From: Zerene cesonia
Taxonomy: Eukaryota; Arthropoda; Insecta; Lepidoptera; Pieridae
Assembly: GCF_012273895.1 (NCBI RefSeq)
Contig: NC_052121.1
Span: forward strand, 6,907,624 to 6,971,623
Reading direction: 5' to 3'
Length of the DNA: 64,000 bases
The position numbers and the translations under genes were made by a program. Shown in pieces: positions 14,201 to 26,701 of this stretch. Each line of letters begins with the position of its first letter. Within the stretch, counting starts at the first letter, position 1. The notes under the pieces were generated by a model, which was not told the origin of the DNA, ran no database searches, and saw nothing but the letters and a program-made list of their open reading frames with translations.

Positions 14201-17200
14201 CCACGCGCTAAAAAATCTGAAAGATCTACGATTATTTTCAGAGTGAAGGCTTAATAGCTTTAGCTTTCACATGTCTGAAAACAATTTCCATTTGTTGAGG
14301 AAACATTGAATGTGAAAAAACTACATGTTACATTTCATCCAATCCATATACGTACTGCACCAAGCTTTCAAATCGATTGCGCTATATTTTGTTGACGCAA
14401 CAAATGTTACGGGTATCTTATGTAGTTTTTGCACGGCATGCCAGAATTGTGCGGAACGTTCCGCTGCACCCTTTATGTTGACTTAATCAGTAATAAATAT
14501 TTATATTGCATTGAATAGCTGAGCCCCTTCGGGCTTCCACCCTAATTGAATATTTCTGGATTCACACATGCCTTCAAGCATTATATTATGTTGGGAGCCT
14601 TTTAAAAACTATATTATTAACTATTTTTACTATATATTAAGTTTATTATCACCTTAAAAATATTTCCATGTAAAAAATATTGATGAAAATAGAAATTGGT
14701 TTTTAATAACTCATCAGCCGGTGCTGCCATCTGGCGGTGCGCGTCAAGCGTGACGTATTGATAGATGGCATTAGTCTTGATTGATTGGTGTCTCTGGCGC
14801 TTCCATCCTCTGTCACACCATTTACCTTTGAACGGTTATTTTAATGAAATCTCCCATGTATTAACAACCTTATGAATTTGAGTATCCTACACCAATTGAA
14901 TTTCACAAAGACCTCATTTCACCTATGACTTGTTACAAAATTCAGTTCCAACGGGGAGCTTAACATACGTCAAAACTACAGAACTCGGTAAAAAAATGTC
15001 TTCTTCTTATAATTAATTTGTTTTTCAAAGAAGCAAACCACAAGAATAATTAAAGGCAGACACGCTCAACCGATTATCAAAAATCTTATCTCAAATATCG
15101 GTAAGCGTTAACCGATTACCATCAAGCGACTAATATTAACAGGTTTAAGATCGATTTGAAACTGAAGGTTGTCTAATTGAAGATGGGCTAGGTAGGGTTC
15201 GTCGAGAACGCAATTTTAGCGATTAATGATGCGAGTGTAATCCAACTAAGCAGGGAGACGGAAGATCATGGTACTTCGTAACTACGTGTTCTCGAAATAT
15301 GGATAATATGCAAATTGTGGTATTAATAGAGTTGTGGGAATGACAAAACTCGATGTTGTTATAACGCTGTTATTTGATATATGCGTATAGTTCTGTTATG
15401 AACCTACATACTTATGTACTGATTTTAATTAATGAAGGATCTTTAAAGGTCGAAAAGCATTAGACTAGAAAGTAAAGAAAGAGATTCACACTAAAAAACG
15501 CTCAATCTAAAAGCTCTGAAATCAATCAATACAATCAGAACTCGATAAGCTGCTTCCTATGACCATAATGAGGTGTTTTATAATACATATATAATCACAT
15601 GTATTTTTGTATGTGTACATTAAATTAATGATATTATGAATATCGCACATCCGCAATCTGGTCGAGTTATCATAGTAAGCCCATGAGATACGGCGCTTCA
15701 TTAACTGAACTGTATTATCGTGCTTTCATTATTTCACGCTAGCTGCCACCGTTACGACAACTTTGATGGCTGGGGGTCGGAGTCATGTCGTGAATTACGG
15801 TTGAACTTTCAATATTTTGCCTGGTTACTTGAGTAGAAGTTCCATTCGGCTGTAATGTGTTTAATCGATAACTCGCATCTTATCTTTGAAAATTAGTTAA
15901 ACTTTGATTATACGGTTCGCGTCCGAAATCGATTAAGGGCTAAGTGGTAAATTCAATTTTATCATTTTCTACGAGCTTGCTTTAATTTTATTTCATCGTT
16001 GAGAGGGATGGGAGTTGTAAACCGTTCCATCGCCGTGTAATATGCTTAGGAATTTATTTCTGAAGTACGTGAAATAAATATGTACATTAATTGAAATTTA
16101 AAAATCCATTTAAAGTTTATTTATTTGTCGTACTTTATAAATAATTGTTGACTTATTTTTTTTTAATAAAATTATGAATGAGGTAGAGATAACACTACCA
16201 AATTTATTCTCATAATATTATTTGTGATAATTAATACCTTTACAACAAATATCAGCATAATATATCCTACAACGCATTTTGCAATTCAATTCATGTGTTT
16301 GTGTACTGTATCACAAAAGCAAACGTTTACAAAATAATTGAGACGGAGAAAATCCACTCAATAAACACGCGTATCTGCTTAAGAATTTCATCGTTCCATT
16401 GTTTTCTATAAGCGCATACATGAGATTACTCAAATTCAACTTAGTAACCGAAATGACTGCTTAAAGAACAAAGGAAATTAGCGTTTATATGCGAACGTTG
16501 AACGCGTGAGAAGGACTTTGTTGGCGTCAGGTGAACCTACTTTATTTGGGTGGAAATAGTAAGATGCGTGGTTAAATGTGCCGTGAATGCTTTCGCTGTA
16601 TAAGCTTTTATATCCCCAAATTGAAAATATGTAATGTATTTTTTTCGATTTGCAAGCATTTTGGCTCAATGGAGATTATACCGTCTCGTGCTTCGAGGGA
16701 TCGAGTTAGTTGAATCAATTACGCGAATTACATTCAATTTTATTTGATAGAGTGGATTAGGTTTGGGTAAATTAGATAGTTCGCCGAGTGACACGTATAT
16801 GTTTCGAATGGGAAAATCTTTTTTGTAGCAATCGCGTGCCAGACCTTTATCAAGCTGTCACACGAGGTGTTTTCACTTGTCACTTACAATGCAGCGAGCT
16901 TTTATGTGTATCAAATTCGATTTAAATAAGGTTAAAATTTTAAGCAATTATTAAGAAAATCCGCATATGAGTTATGATTTTTACTATTGCTATTTTCTGG
17001 AAATATCTATACTCTCATAATTTCTATTTCAACAAATTTTATCTCTTAGTGAATAAACAAAAAATCAACAACGGCCGTTCAATGTGCAAGTATTTTTTTT
17101 TAATTATATTCAGACGAAACTAGACTAACTTTGTTCAAATGCCGTATAGCAATATAATAAAAGTTGCTTGTCTCACTTAGCGCTACACTAAAGCACTTGT

Positions 17201-20200
17201 GTGCTACAACTAAGCGTATATGGCTATCTACGAGCTACGAAACGTAGTGGCGTAGCAGCGTAGCACCCGCACTGCGTTACCGTGGTTTGGTATAAATCTC
17301 AAGCTCGAATTAAACAGATCTAAATGTAAGACCTTACATCCCTAGTAAATGATTAATGAGGTATTTAATTAATAGATATATTAAACTACAATAAGAAGGA
17401 TATGTGCTTAATGAGCTCTAGTAATGCGGCTCTAGCTTTATGGATAAAATTATGTAAAAGTCATGTAATTGACGGTATATAAATCAGAGAAAAAATGTAA
17501 TATAGCTACTAAATTACTTAACACAAAGCTTTCAGCTGCGACATCGAGATGTTTGCAAAATATCTCTTTTACAAACCATTAAAAAACTCTGAACCAATTT
17601 CCTTTATAAAATAAAGTAGGTAACGCGATACGCCCGGGGCAATCTCCTAGATACTAAATACTATTTTTTAAATTTATCTCCCGTAGTTTACTTAGTCGTT
17701 GAAAAACACTGTGACTGAGACGGTCGTCAAATATTTTAAGAGCTGCTTGCAATATCAAACAAAAAATAAGATTTTAATAAAATTAAAAGGAACTTTTGAA
17801 ACTTTTAATAATAATTTATTTAAAAGCAACACGAACATCTTGGAAATTGTGATGTTTCACCAAGATTTACATTTCCAAGAATTAATTTTATACCTACTTC
17901 AAATTCCGTTCTAATTAAAGTTTTGACACATATCGTCTCCAAACTGTACATTAATATCAAAATGATGTCGTTCTCACGCACTACTTCATATCAAATATTT
18001 GAGTATTACTGCAAGAATTTCAATCGACATGTACCCAAAGTATGAGAGATTTCTTTCAATTACTAACACATTATTACACATACGCGTCAAGATGGATTAT
18101 ACGTCTCTGCATAAATGCCAACGGCATCTCTCAAGCTAAACCACTGAGTTATTATTTACACTCGTCCGCTTCAAGCTCCTTTAACTTTAATGGACTCGGT
18201 TACTGTCCCAAACATCTTTAACTGCCACCGGTTAATAAGTGATCTTATAATCATAAATATTTGATTTAAAATATTTTTGTAAGTTTTACTTACGAGATTT
18301 TTGACGAACTAAGATTATATTAAAAAGAATAATATAATTCTTATTCGACTAATTAAAAATATCTGTCCTGGTAAATGTAATTTGAAATTAAAATTTCGAA
18401 AAACAATAAATACATAATAAGATAAAAACATGTAATTCACGTTTATGATAGTAAGACCAATTATAAACGCATTTAACTAATGACTAAATAAGATTATTCA
18501 ATAGCTGTGTTCACGGACGATAAAGTAAAACTTAATAAATGAATGCGTTTTTGTATTTATGAAGTGTACAATGTTTCGCGTGACTAACTGCACTATATCG
18601 AACCCGATTACAATATAATAGCCGTAATAAAGCAGGTATAATTGTATCATTTTGATGTAGATTACGATGTTCATATTTACACTAATAATTTAAATAAACG
18701 ATGGCTGCGACTTCTTTTAAAATTATATAGACACAACGTGAATGGATGATTCACGGGTCATCAGCTTAAATAGTAGTTGAGTACAGTTAGAATTATAGAC
18801 TTTTATCACGCAAAAATAACAAATAAAAAATACAGAAAATATTTATCCTTCTGTTTATATGCTTTATTATTTGTGTAGTATAGAGTTTTTGGTATTGTTT
18901 TAAATTGATATATGATAATTTCAATTGTATGTTATACTTGTATATCAATTTGAAAATGTTTTGTTTGTTTGAACGCGCTTATCCTATCTATCTATCCCAC
19001 CTTATCTTACCGGATGATCAAACCTATTGATTTCTGTTTTTTATATTAAATAAATTACAATTAAAACTACCTATATCTCAAGTTATTCGAAAAACATTTC
19101 AACAATTTACATTTCATACGTAAAAATATTCAAAGCGCTTCAATTTAATCCCCAAAACAATACATTCGTATAAACAATGAAATCCAGTTAGCAGCGACAT
19201 AAATAAAATAGTTTAATTTGGATTATAATCCTACATGTTTCGAAAAGGGTCATGAGAACTGGCGAATATAATCCCAGACTCCATGTAACAGTTCTCGTTC
19301 AATTACTGATAAACCTCTCTCAGAAATGAACTAACGGCTGGTGAAAATGTTATTAGAAACACATTTACGCCGCACTCTTAATTGCTTTTAGATTTATTTG
19401 ATCCGATTTCACAACGTTGAAACGTTTAAATTTTTACAATTTTGAGTAACGTTTCCCTTCCATTGTTGTAATTATTTTAAAACTCCACTATTTATTTCAA
19501 TCGCAAAAACCAATGCATACTAATACATTTTTTTTTGTTATACTGTGTTAGTTAAAGCTTCAATTACTTCGCGTCGCTTCTAATACTTCTATAATTATTA
19601 TATTAAATAGACATGAAACACACCCGCGCTAGTTAAAATGACAATAATTCATAAACAACAAGAGAATAGGAGTTACACTAAAGTACTTCACTCGTACAAC
19701 TTACCTAATTATGGAAGTAGATATCGTTACAATTAGACATCGCGACATGTGCCACCTACCAGTGCAAACATTACCTCAACAACTTAGGCGCTTTGTGCTG
19801 GAGATAAGCCTTATTTAAACAACAATACGCACAAGTTTGTTAAAGAGATCTCAAAACTATGCGGTGGCATTGTTCTCTAAATTTTACATTCGCATTAGAC
19901 GGAAATTTCGTCTTGCTTTGATTTATGATTAGGGTACGAGCGTCAGAGTTGTTATTTACCGTTGTAACGGGGAAACGCAGCGGAGGTGACGCCAATTTAT
20001 GTTAAACAACCTGCAACCCAAGTGTAGCTGCGCACTCAAAAATAATTTGCATATTTAAACAAACCACGGTGGCATTTGCGCAAACTTGTTAATTTTGATT
20101 AGCACCACCCGTTGTCATTATTTTTGTAGATAAATCAACGCTACCGAGGCGTGTCCCTTATTAATAACTTGGAGACGAAAGAGCTAATGACGTTCCAACA

Positions 20201-20400
20201 CGATTGTTACTAAACCGGCGGAATTTTAATTCATCTAGGAGTTTATTAAGTGCGTAAAGTTTCAGTGGGTCGTTCACGATAGCAAATTAAGTGAGTTTTC
20301 TCATAGGAATGACGGAGGTCGCGCCATTTTCAATCTAATAACCACTGTATAACATTTATAATTGTACATTCACATTGAGTCCAACAGCTACATTTAATCA

Positions 20401-20426
20401 TGTTTTCTTTTTATTTTCAGGTAAGC
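20401..20426 (+). promoter_or_regulatory. Recursive splicing (ratchet) site in long intron
   Basis: A T-rich tract with only scattered non-pyrimidines ends in TTTTATTTTCAG at 20420 and is followed directly by GTAAGC at 20421. A 3' splice site is thus fused to a 5' splice site with no exon between. This juxtaposition is the signature of zero-nucleotide recursive splice points known from long Drosophila introns. It lies on the same strand as the gene and would split off a last sub-intron of about 25 kb ending at exon A. A possible downstream donor, AAG|GTAGGT, lies at 20497/20498 and could define a 77-nt RS-exon. Use in vivo is inferred. Confidence 0.6.
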
Positions 20427-20837
20427 AATGCTTCAATCAATTTAGATGTAAGAACGGGACACATCATTACATTGAAAATAAGGTACCGTACAAAAAGGTA
20501 GGTAGTAAAGTGGAGTGAAATGAGCGAGAACCGTAAAACTCTTTTCATACAATATTCAATAGAATATATTTTATTATACTGAGATTTCCACAATTTGCCG
20601 ATAAATTTATGCTATATCTTTGGTTTTATATTCTTCTATAGGGCAAATTTGTTTCTTTTCCACGTGATTCAGTTATAAATCTAACGCAACGCGTACGCTT
20701 CTTTGGTTACGAATCTATTTTATGACCGCATACGCCGAAGGTTAACCAATAAAACCTTTTAACAGCCGTAACTATTTCGTTATAAGATCTGAGTACGCAA
20801 TAAAAACGAGGAAACAGAAATAAATCTAGGAGCACAA

Positions 20838-20915
20838 TGGTGGCCGGGTGGCGCAGTGGGCAACGCGTCTTTGGAACAAATCAATCACGGTAGGGCGCAC
20901 GGTTTAATCGCTTCA
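20838..20915 (+). repeat. tRNA-derived SINE-like head, degenerate
   Basis: TGGCGCAGTGGG at 20849-20860 fits the RNA polymerase III A-box consensus, and GGTTTAATCGC at 20901-20911 is a degraded B box (about 7 of 9 core positions), some 50 nt downstream. The sequence GGGTGGCGCAGTGGGCAACG resembles heads of tRNA-derived lepidopteran SINEs as I recall them. It does not form a convincing tRNA: no acceptor stem or anticodon arm was identified. The body and tail of a SINE were not recognised, so the 3' limit is uncertain. It lies about 400 bp downstream of the ratchet site. Confidence 0.45.
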
Positions 20916-23900
20916 ATTTAAGTTTTTCCTTTCTTGATGGTACAAATTGATGGAAATAGTTGAACGTTAAATATTGCGATTTGTTGAGCTCGAGAGTACA
21001 AACTTCCTCCTCTGTATGTTTACGGCGCACCAATAAATCTCAGACGCTTTGTGCTCGCGTCGCCCTCAACATCTTCCTCCATAAACGGCACGTGCGCCAG
21101 TTATCTGTATATTTGTAACGACTTACAGCCGAAAAAATATTGTTGTTGTCGCTTCGTTTCCATTTCCTTGTTTTCTTGCTATCCAGCGATACAGGTACGA
21201 GTTGTTTTGGGTCGAGCAGGGTTGGCGCCAAATCGGCTTCCCAACTTTCCTAGGCGTCGTTTGTATTCAGTTATTCACACGCAGCGCTTTATCTTTCCTT
21301 CGAAAACGCGTCCCTGAATTAGAAATAAGTCGTCGGCTGCGACGTTCTGCTGGTGACGGGCTACTCTACAAACCCAGGATAAATTATTCCAGCACATTTC
21401 TCATCACGATCCATACTTTTCCCCTACGAAGCGGCAGCGAATCCCTCGACCATACGAGCGTCCTCGTCCCCAAATAAAAATGACGTCTGCCGCATTTACT
21501 AAGTAACATCACACTTTGGCGATACTCGTGTGTGTAAGTGCTATTCTCTTGTTGTGTATACGGCTCGTATGAATCAGAGCTGATAAGCAAAGTGCGCAGA
21601 TTTGCAGGATCGTGCGACCGCTTGCTGGCTGCCAAGTTTCTTGCCCCGCCCACACATTTGCATGTTATGAACGCGTGCTGGTGTTATTACGTTTTAATGT
21701 GTGTGCATCTTTCAAATGAGCTTCACTTTAAGTACGATTTAAGTGAATACTTACCATGAATGGACGCTCATTTCCATAAATGCGTTTATCATTTCAATTC
21801 CGTAAAATTGTTTAGTTTTGCCAAGTTTTATAAAAATTTAAATATATATTAATCCATTTCAATTCTTCAGTTTATTCCACAGTATGAGATAATGCTTTTT
21901 ATTTGAATGTGTCTTATAATATTAACTAAGATTATTCCTCCTCTATATTTATTTGTATTAGAAAATAGTGTTATAAATGTTGTCCCGATTCATTTGTAAA
22001 AACTGTAGCAGAGTTGAATTTTTAATTATTCAGAAAGAACTCACAATTTATAGTTAAATTTATAATACCTCCAAACGAAAACAAACAAGTTAAAAAAGAA
22101 CAAAATTAATTAAACATAAATGCAACTACTCCGAGTCGCAATTGTCAAGACTAATGAATTTATTGAGCACTTTTATATTAATTCGCTCGAAACAAGGAAC
22201 AACCAAATAAGGGAAATTGCCGGACATAAATCAGGGTTTGTTGTGAACGAAAATAACCGCGAAGTTCGCTCCGCGTCCAATCATTAGTCAAAATATCCGA
22301 ATGCAGCAAAAAGCGAACTAATTGCGCTCTTGAAGGACAAGTACCACTCCACTCTGTCGCAAATGTACTTAGTCACGTTTAATAGTTTTTCTATCTCAAG
22401 AATCTTGGCCTTAGCTGGAAACTTAACGATTTTTATTTGCTTCGCAACAATTTGTATCAATTATTCTGGGCTTGAGTACGTTCAATTATACCCCGAGATC
22501 TCTTGGACTCGACTTTCTTGGTTTAATGAACGGTGCATTAATTTAAATGAAACGTAATTAAGATCGTAATCGTTAACAATTACAACAAAGCTTTGTGTAT
22601 ACCGGTGTAATGTAAAAATCGTACACAGCTTTAAAAATGGGAAATTTTCGAGGAAAAGTTAGTTTAAGTTCACATTTCCCCGTCGAGCGCCTGCCTCAAG
22701 TAAACACCTCGCAAGTCGCCTATTTTGAAAGTTCTTAGAAATTGATTCTTAAACTGTAAACAAGTTGCGTCAAGAAAAAACTAGGAAACATGAAAAAACC
22801 TATTCTAACAGAAAGTTTGAAATGAAATTAGTTTAAGCGACAAGTTCATTTCAGTTTTTTTACCGGCACCGTTCTGCAATTGCATGAAGATTCCCGTGAA
22901 AAGTTTTCCCGTGCAGATTTTGATTACACACGCTCTTTCAAGAAACTTCCTGGTAGATAGGAATATTAAATCTTATTTAAGTTAGACATCTGCGGGGGCT
23001 CGCGGTGTTATTTCGAATAGGGTGCTTTATAAACTCCGTGTACTTCCGCTGTAATCTTCCGTCGCTACATTTAAACCTCCTTCGAATCGCCTTTTAACAA
23101 AATCTGACTTTTTCATATCCCGCCGCCTTTACAATAACTCATACTGTTTGCTATTCATGTCAGAATCCATTTGCTAATAGCTTTCGTCCACGTAAAGGAA
23201 CTTATTTAAACTATTCGCTTCGTACTTGTTCGTATTCTGAAAATTACGCAGATTTAACATACGTATTTTAGGGGCGTTTGTTACGCCTCGTTGAAATGAA
23301 ATAGAGCACCCCGAGAAGCTCCGTACAATTTAAGGAACACTTAAAATTTAATTGTGTACTAAAAGTACGTTTATATAATCATTATGGGGAACAATACGGT
23401 GTGAGGCAGCGTGGCGGCCCTCATTCCTGCCGACACAAGTACGTTACATGCTGCATTTGGTTAATTACATATCATTTCAGTGGTGTGACAATTCGCGATG
23501 AAACTCATTATTTTCAGAGATATTTGCTCTTTCAACTCTCAAAGTTAAGTCGCTATTCAATGCAATATATGATAGTATGGATGTAATATTTCGAAAGCGG
23601 ACTCGGGATCTTTTCACTTCGCTCCAGTTCTTACTTATCTCATATTTCTAAAAGTATGTTTAACAAGTGGGTCTAATATAAGTCAGCCGTACTGGCAGGA
23701 AAAGGCAGTCGAAAAATAGAATTGGTATAAATGCGGGAGGAATCGATGTGCGGCGCCGTACAGGCGGTTAAGCCTCCCACCCGTGAGAGCCGTATTTTTT
23801 AAGAATATTGCACGTATATCCTTATCAATAAATCGTAACATTCTTTATTTAAAATATGTTCATCCAAAATCCGATATCGTGTATATAATATTTTTAGAGA

Positions 23901-25286
23901 ATCCTAATAATTACCAGTTCATTAAACCATCGTCTAGTAAACATCGAAGGGGCCTCCTCAGACTCAGACGTTTTAATTTTATTAAACATCTCCTGGTGCC
24001 CGAGATAAAGTAGATTTCTTTCGCTGCCAAGTAAGAATTTCGACTCGTATAATAATTTAGATTACGTAGCAAGCAGTGAGCGTTCATTATCGTTCTTTTG
24101 TACCTGATTTCGTAGAGATCTCATTCGGATAGAGCGGCAGTCCGCGGCGCGGGCGTTCTCTCGAAATGGAAAGTGCGAAAATGAAATTATAAAGCCCCGC
24201 GATAAAAATAAATTAAATCGGATTTCGAGTTTCCCAGTAGCCAGGGACGAAGAGCGTTTTGTAGTCTGCGAATTCCTTTCTCTTTTTAAATATTTGCTTT
24301 AACAGTTGATTTGTGGCGTAATGAGAAAATTCTCACTGTTTTTATTTTACTCCCTTTTATGCTGGGCTTTTTTATTTGTCAAATAGATCCGTAAATTATT
24401 TGGTCACGCGAAGCGGCTAGGTTTCATCCGGTATCTAGATGGCTCGTTTGTACTTGTACTTGCGTCTCAGTTTAAATCTCGGGTGTGCAAATGATTCCGT
24501 ATTCTCACCTGCGATTATTCAAATAAGGTAACGGTACGACAAAGACGAATGGTGCTAATATCATTCGCTCGCGATCGCCCCGTGCGATAGTACGCAGTGC
24601 TACGATCCTTACACACGCGCGATTCTTTGCTGATAAGCTAAAGATTGATCCGCGCGATACGCTTTCTGCGTACGTTACACTAATTTTATGCATTGACCTC
24701 AAAGCATCCGTAATGCGGTCAGCAATTCCCATACCGACAATGATTCGTGTGTTGATATGAGAATTATTTTTAAAGTTGAATAAACCAACTAGATTGATGG
24801 ATTGAATAAATGAAACAGCTAAATGAATATGCAATACTCTTAACTTAATTTTAAACAAACAACTAGAAATCTTGAGTTTAATAACTCAATGTTTGTATGT
24901 AATTTTTATAATAAATTCGTCGCATATACGAACAACATAATAGCTGTATCTTATTAGCCGGAACGTTAATTTTATTAATGTTTCAATTACGTGAAGTTAA
25001 ACTGAAATCTTTACAATCGGAATAACCATTATAGTAGCATTAAGGGAAGGTTTGTTGTACGGCGGTGAATAAATGAAACAATTTGGATAATTATTACATT
25101 TATTGACCATTTTGTGTGGACTGAAATGAACACGCGCGCCTTGGGAGCCTTTTAACTGTCCATCCGTGCTTAGGATTGGCCCTTCCTTAGGGTCTGTGAT
25201 AAATCTTTTTATTGTAATTCTATGGATTTTTGTTAAAGTTTAACTAGTCTCTGTATGTGTTAAAATATTTTTTTTTCTTTCCGTCT

Positions 25287-25353
25287 TTCTAGTATTTAGG
25301 GCTATTTATTAGCATTTTTAATTATTAGCATTTCTAGTATTAAGGGATATTTA
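25287..25353 (+). repeat. Imperfect direct duplication, 45-bp offset
   Basis: The 22-mer at 25287-25308 recurs at 25332-25353 with 20 of 22 identical positions. The bases between them also share the phrase TTATTAGCATTT in two offset copies. This is a small local tandem duplication in AT-rich intron sequence. No function is suggested. Confidence 0.7.
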
Positions 25354-26571
25354 AAACACAACATATTAACAATAATCTTATGTTTTAAATTCTTTCGAAG
25401 TAGTAATGTATACTATGCATAAATATCGCAGTTTATTATGGATTTTTAATAATTGTAGTTAATATAGTATTAAAAAGGAGGAAGCTATTGTTGTGTAATG
25501 ATAGATAGACAGTGACAGGTAAATTAATAACGATAACTAATGTACAATGAAATTATAACATTTTTTACCAAAATTGCAAATAATGTATGGCAAATACAAC
25601 AATACAACTGAAAACGTTATATATTTTGGACACAATAGAAAAACAAAAACAAAACAGAATATAATAACGATGACAAAATTTATAAGTGTGAATGTATGAA
25701 ATATAAAGTATATTAAATATATTCCTAAATTTATAAAACGTTCAATTCAATATTCTATACATAAAAATGTATTGTGAATTTCATGCAAACATTTTATACA
25801 GATGACTGAATTCATTCTTGAATGTGACTTTCCGCGAGATAATTTTGGCACCAAGATATCAGCAATGGACGACCAGCTGCCGTTAAAATTTAAACCTTCC
25901 TGTGATTTTTCACTTTAAAGAACCTACTTTAAAAGACTAAACTTCCTTTATCCCAATCTTATCGAATTTGCTTGACGTTACACGTGAATGTTATCTATCG
26001 GATACTGTAAAAACATTTCACTGTGCAGGTTTAGATTATATGGAATATGAAATAGTTAGAAATACTCAGTATTACTATTTTAAAGCAATCATTAAAACGA
26101 TACAGAACAGGAACTCCTGTAGTGCTCAAAGTTTTATGTCATATTTCTCTGATATTCGAAATGTTGATATTTTCAAAAAATAACGCCTCTGGAATTGAAA
26201 TATCAAAAGAGGGGTGTCGATGCTTCACAGGTGTCTAGCCTCACTCCCCCTCTCAGCCACTACTAACTATATTTCGAGTTCACTCACACTTAAATAATAA
26301 AAAATAAGTAGCGTAAGAATGATAGATATAAACTTTCCATTGTATTAAATCTACTGACCGATTGAAATAAAATAAAGTACTCAAATCAATATAAATTCAA
26401 ATCCATAATGTATACGAGTAAATATAAGTGCTAAAGATACATTTATGCTGTAACAAGTAAATAATGATCGGCGCGATATCAAATTTAAATGCCGTCACAT
26501 TAAATCACTTTAATTAGTTATTAAGTTGATGGATATTGCCCAGAAATTTCGATATTGTAAACCGTATTAAA

Positions 26572-26701
26572 TCCTACCAATATATATGCATGTTTGTTAC
26601 TTTTTCACACAAAAGCAAGTTTTCGTATTCATATGAAATTTGGTACAAAGGTAGATTGTTAGTCTGGGTACCACGCGAGTGACGCCGCCGGTTACAGCTA
26701 G
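26572..26701 (+). mobile_element. Non-autonomous Helitron-like element, internally shortened
   Basis: The element starts TCCTACCAATATATATG and ends GTTACAGCTAG, and sits between a host A (26571) and T (26702). That matches the 5'-TC...CTAG-3' ends and A|T insertion of Helitrons. Internal phrases (CATGTTTGTTAC, TTTTTCACAC, ATGAAATTTGGTAC, CACGCGAGTGACGCCG) closely resemble a repeat I remember as abundant in moth and butterfly genomes. Those copies usually run longer, so this one appears shortened internally, and its GC-rich 3' hairpin is degraded. It has no coding capacity. Assignment to a named family such as Lep1 is not certain. Confidence 0.7.

Larger units (their letters stand above)
1..20420 (+). 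other. Long intron, first segment (upstream of ratchet site)
   Basis: No coding sequence could be supported on either strand here. Open frames stay below about 95 codons, overlap each other on both strands and match no family I recognise. Exon A downstream needs an upstream exon with the first half of RRM2 (a MLMFDK...NRHR-like end before a phase-1 donor), and no such sequence was seen. The segment is therefore inferred to be part of the long Rbp6 intron, with the earlier exons outside the window. It is AT-rich, with short hairpins at 3796-3842, 5614-5684 and 11181-11259 listed separately. A nested non-coding RNA gene or an unrecognised short 5' exon cannot be excluded. Confidence 0.55.

Noticed and set aside
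25510..25530. ACAG|GTAAAT as a second ratchet point
   Set aside because: The bases before it are purine-rich, with no polypyrimidine tract.
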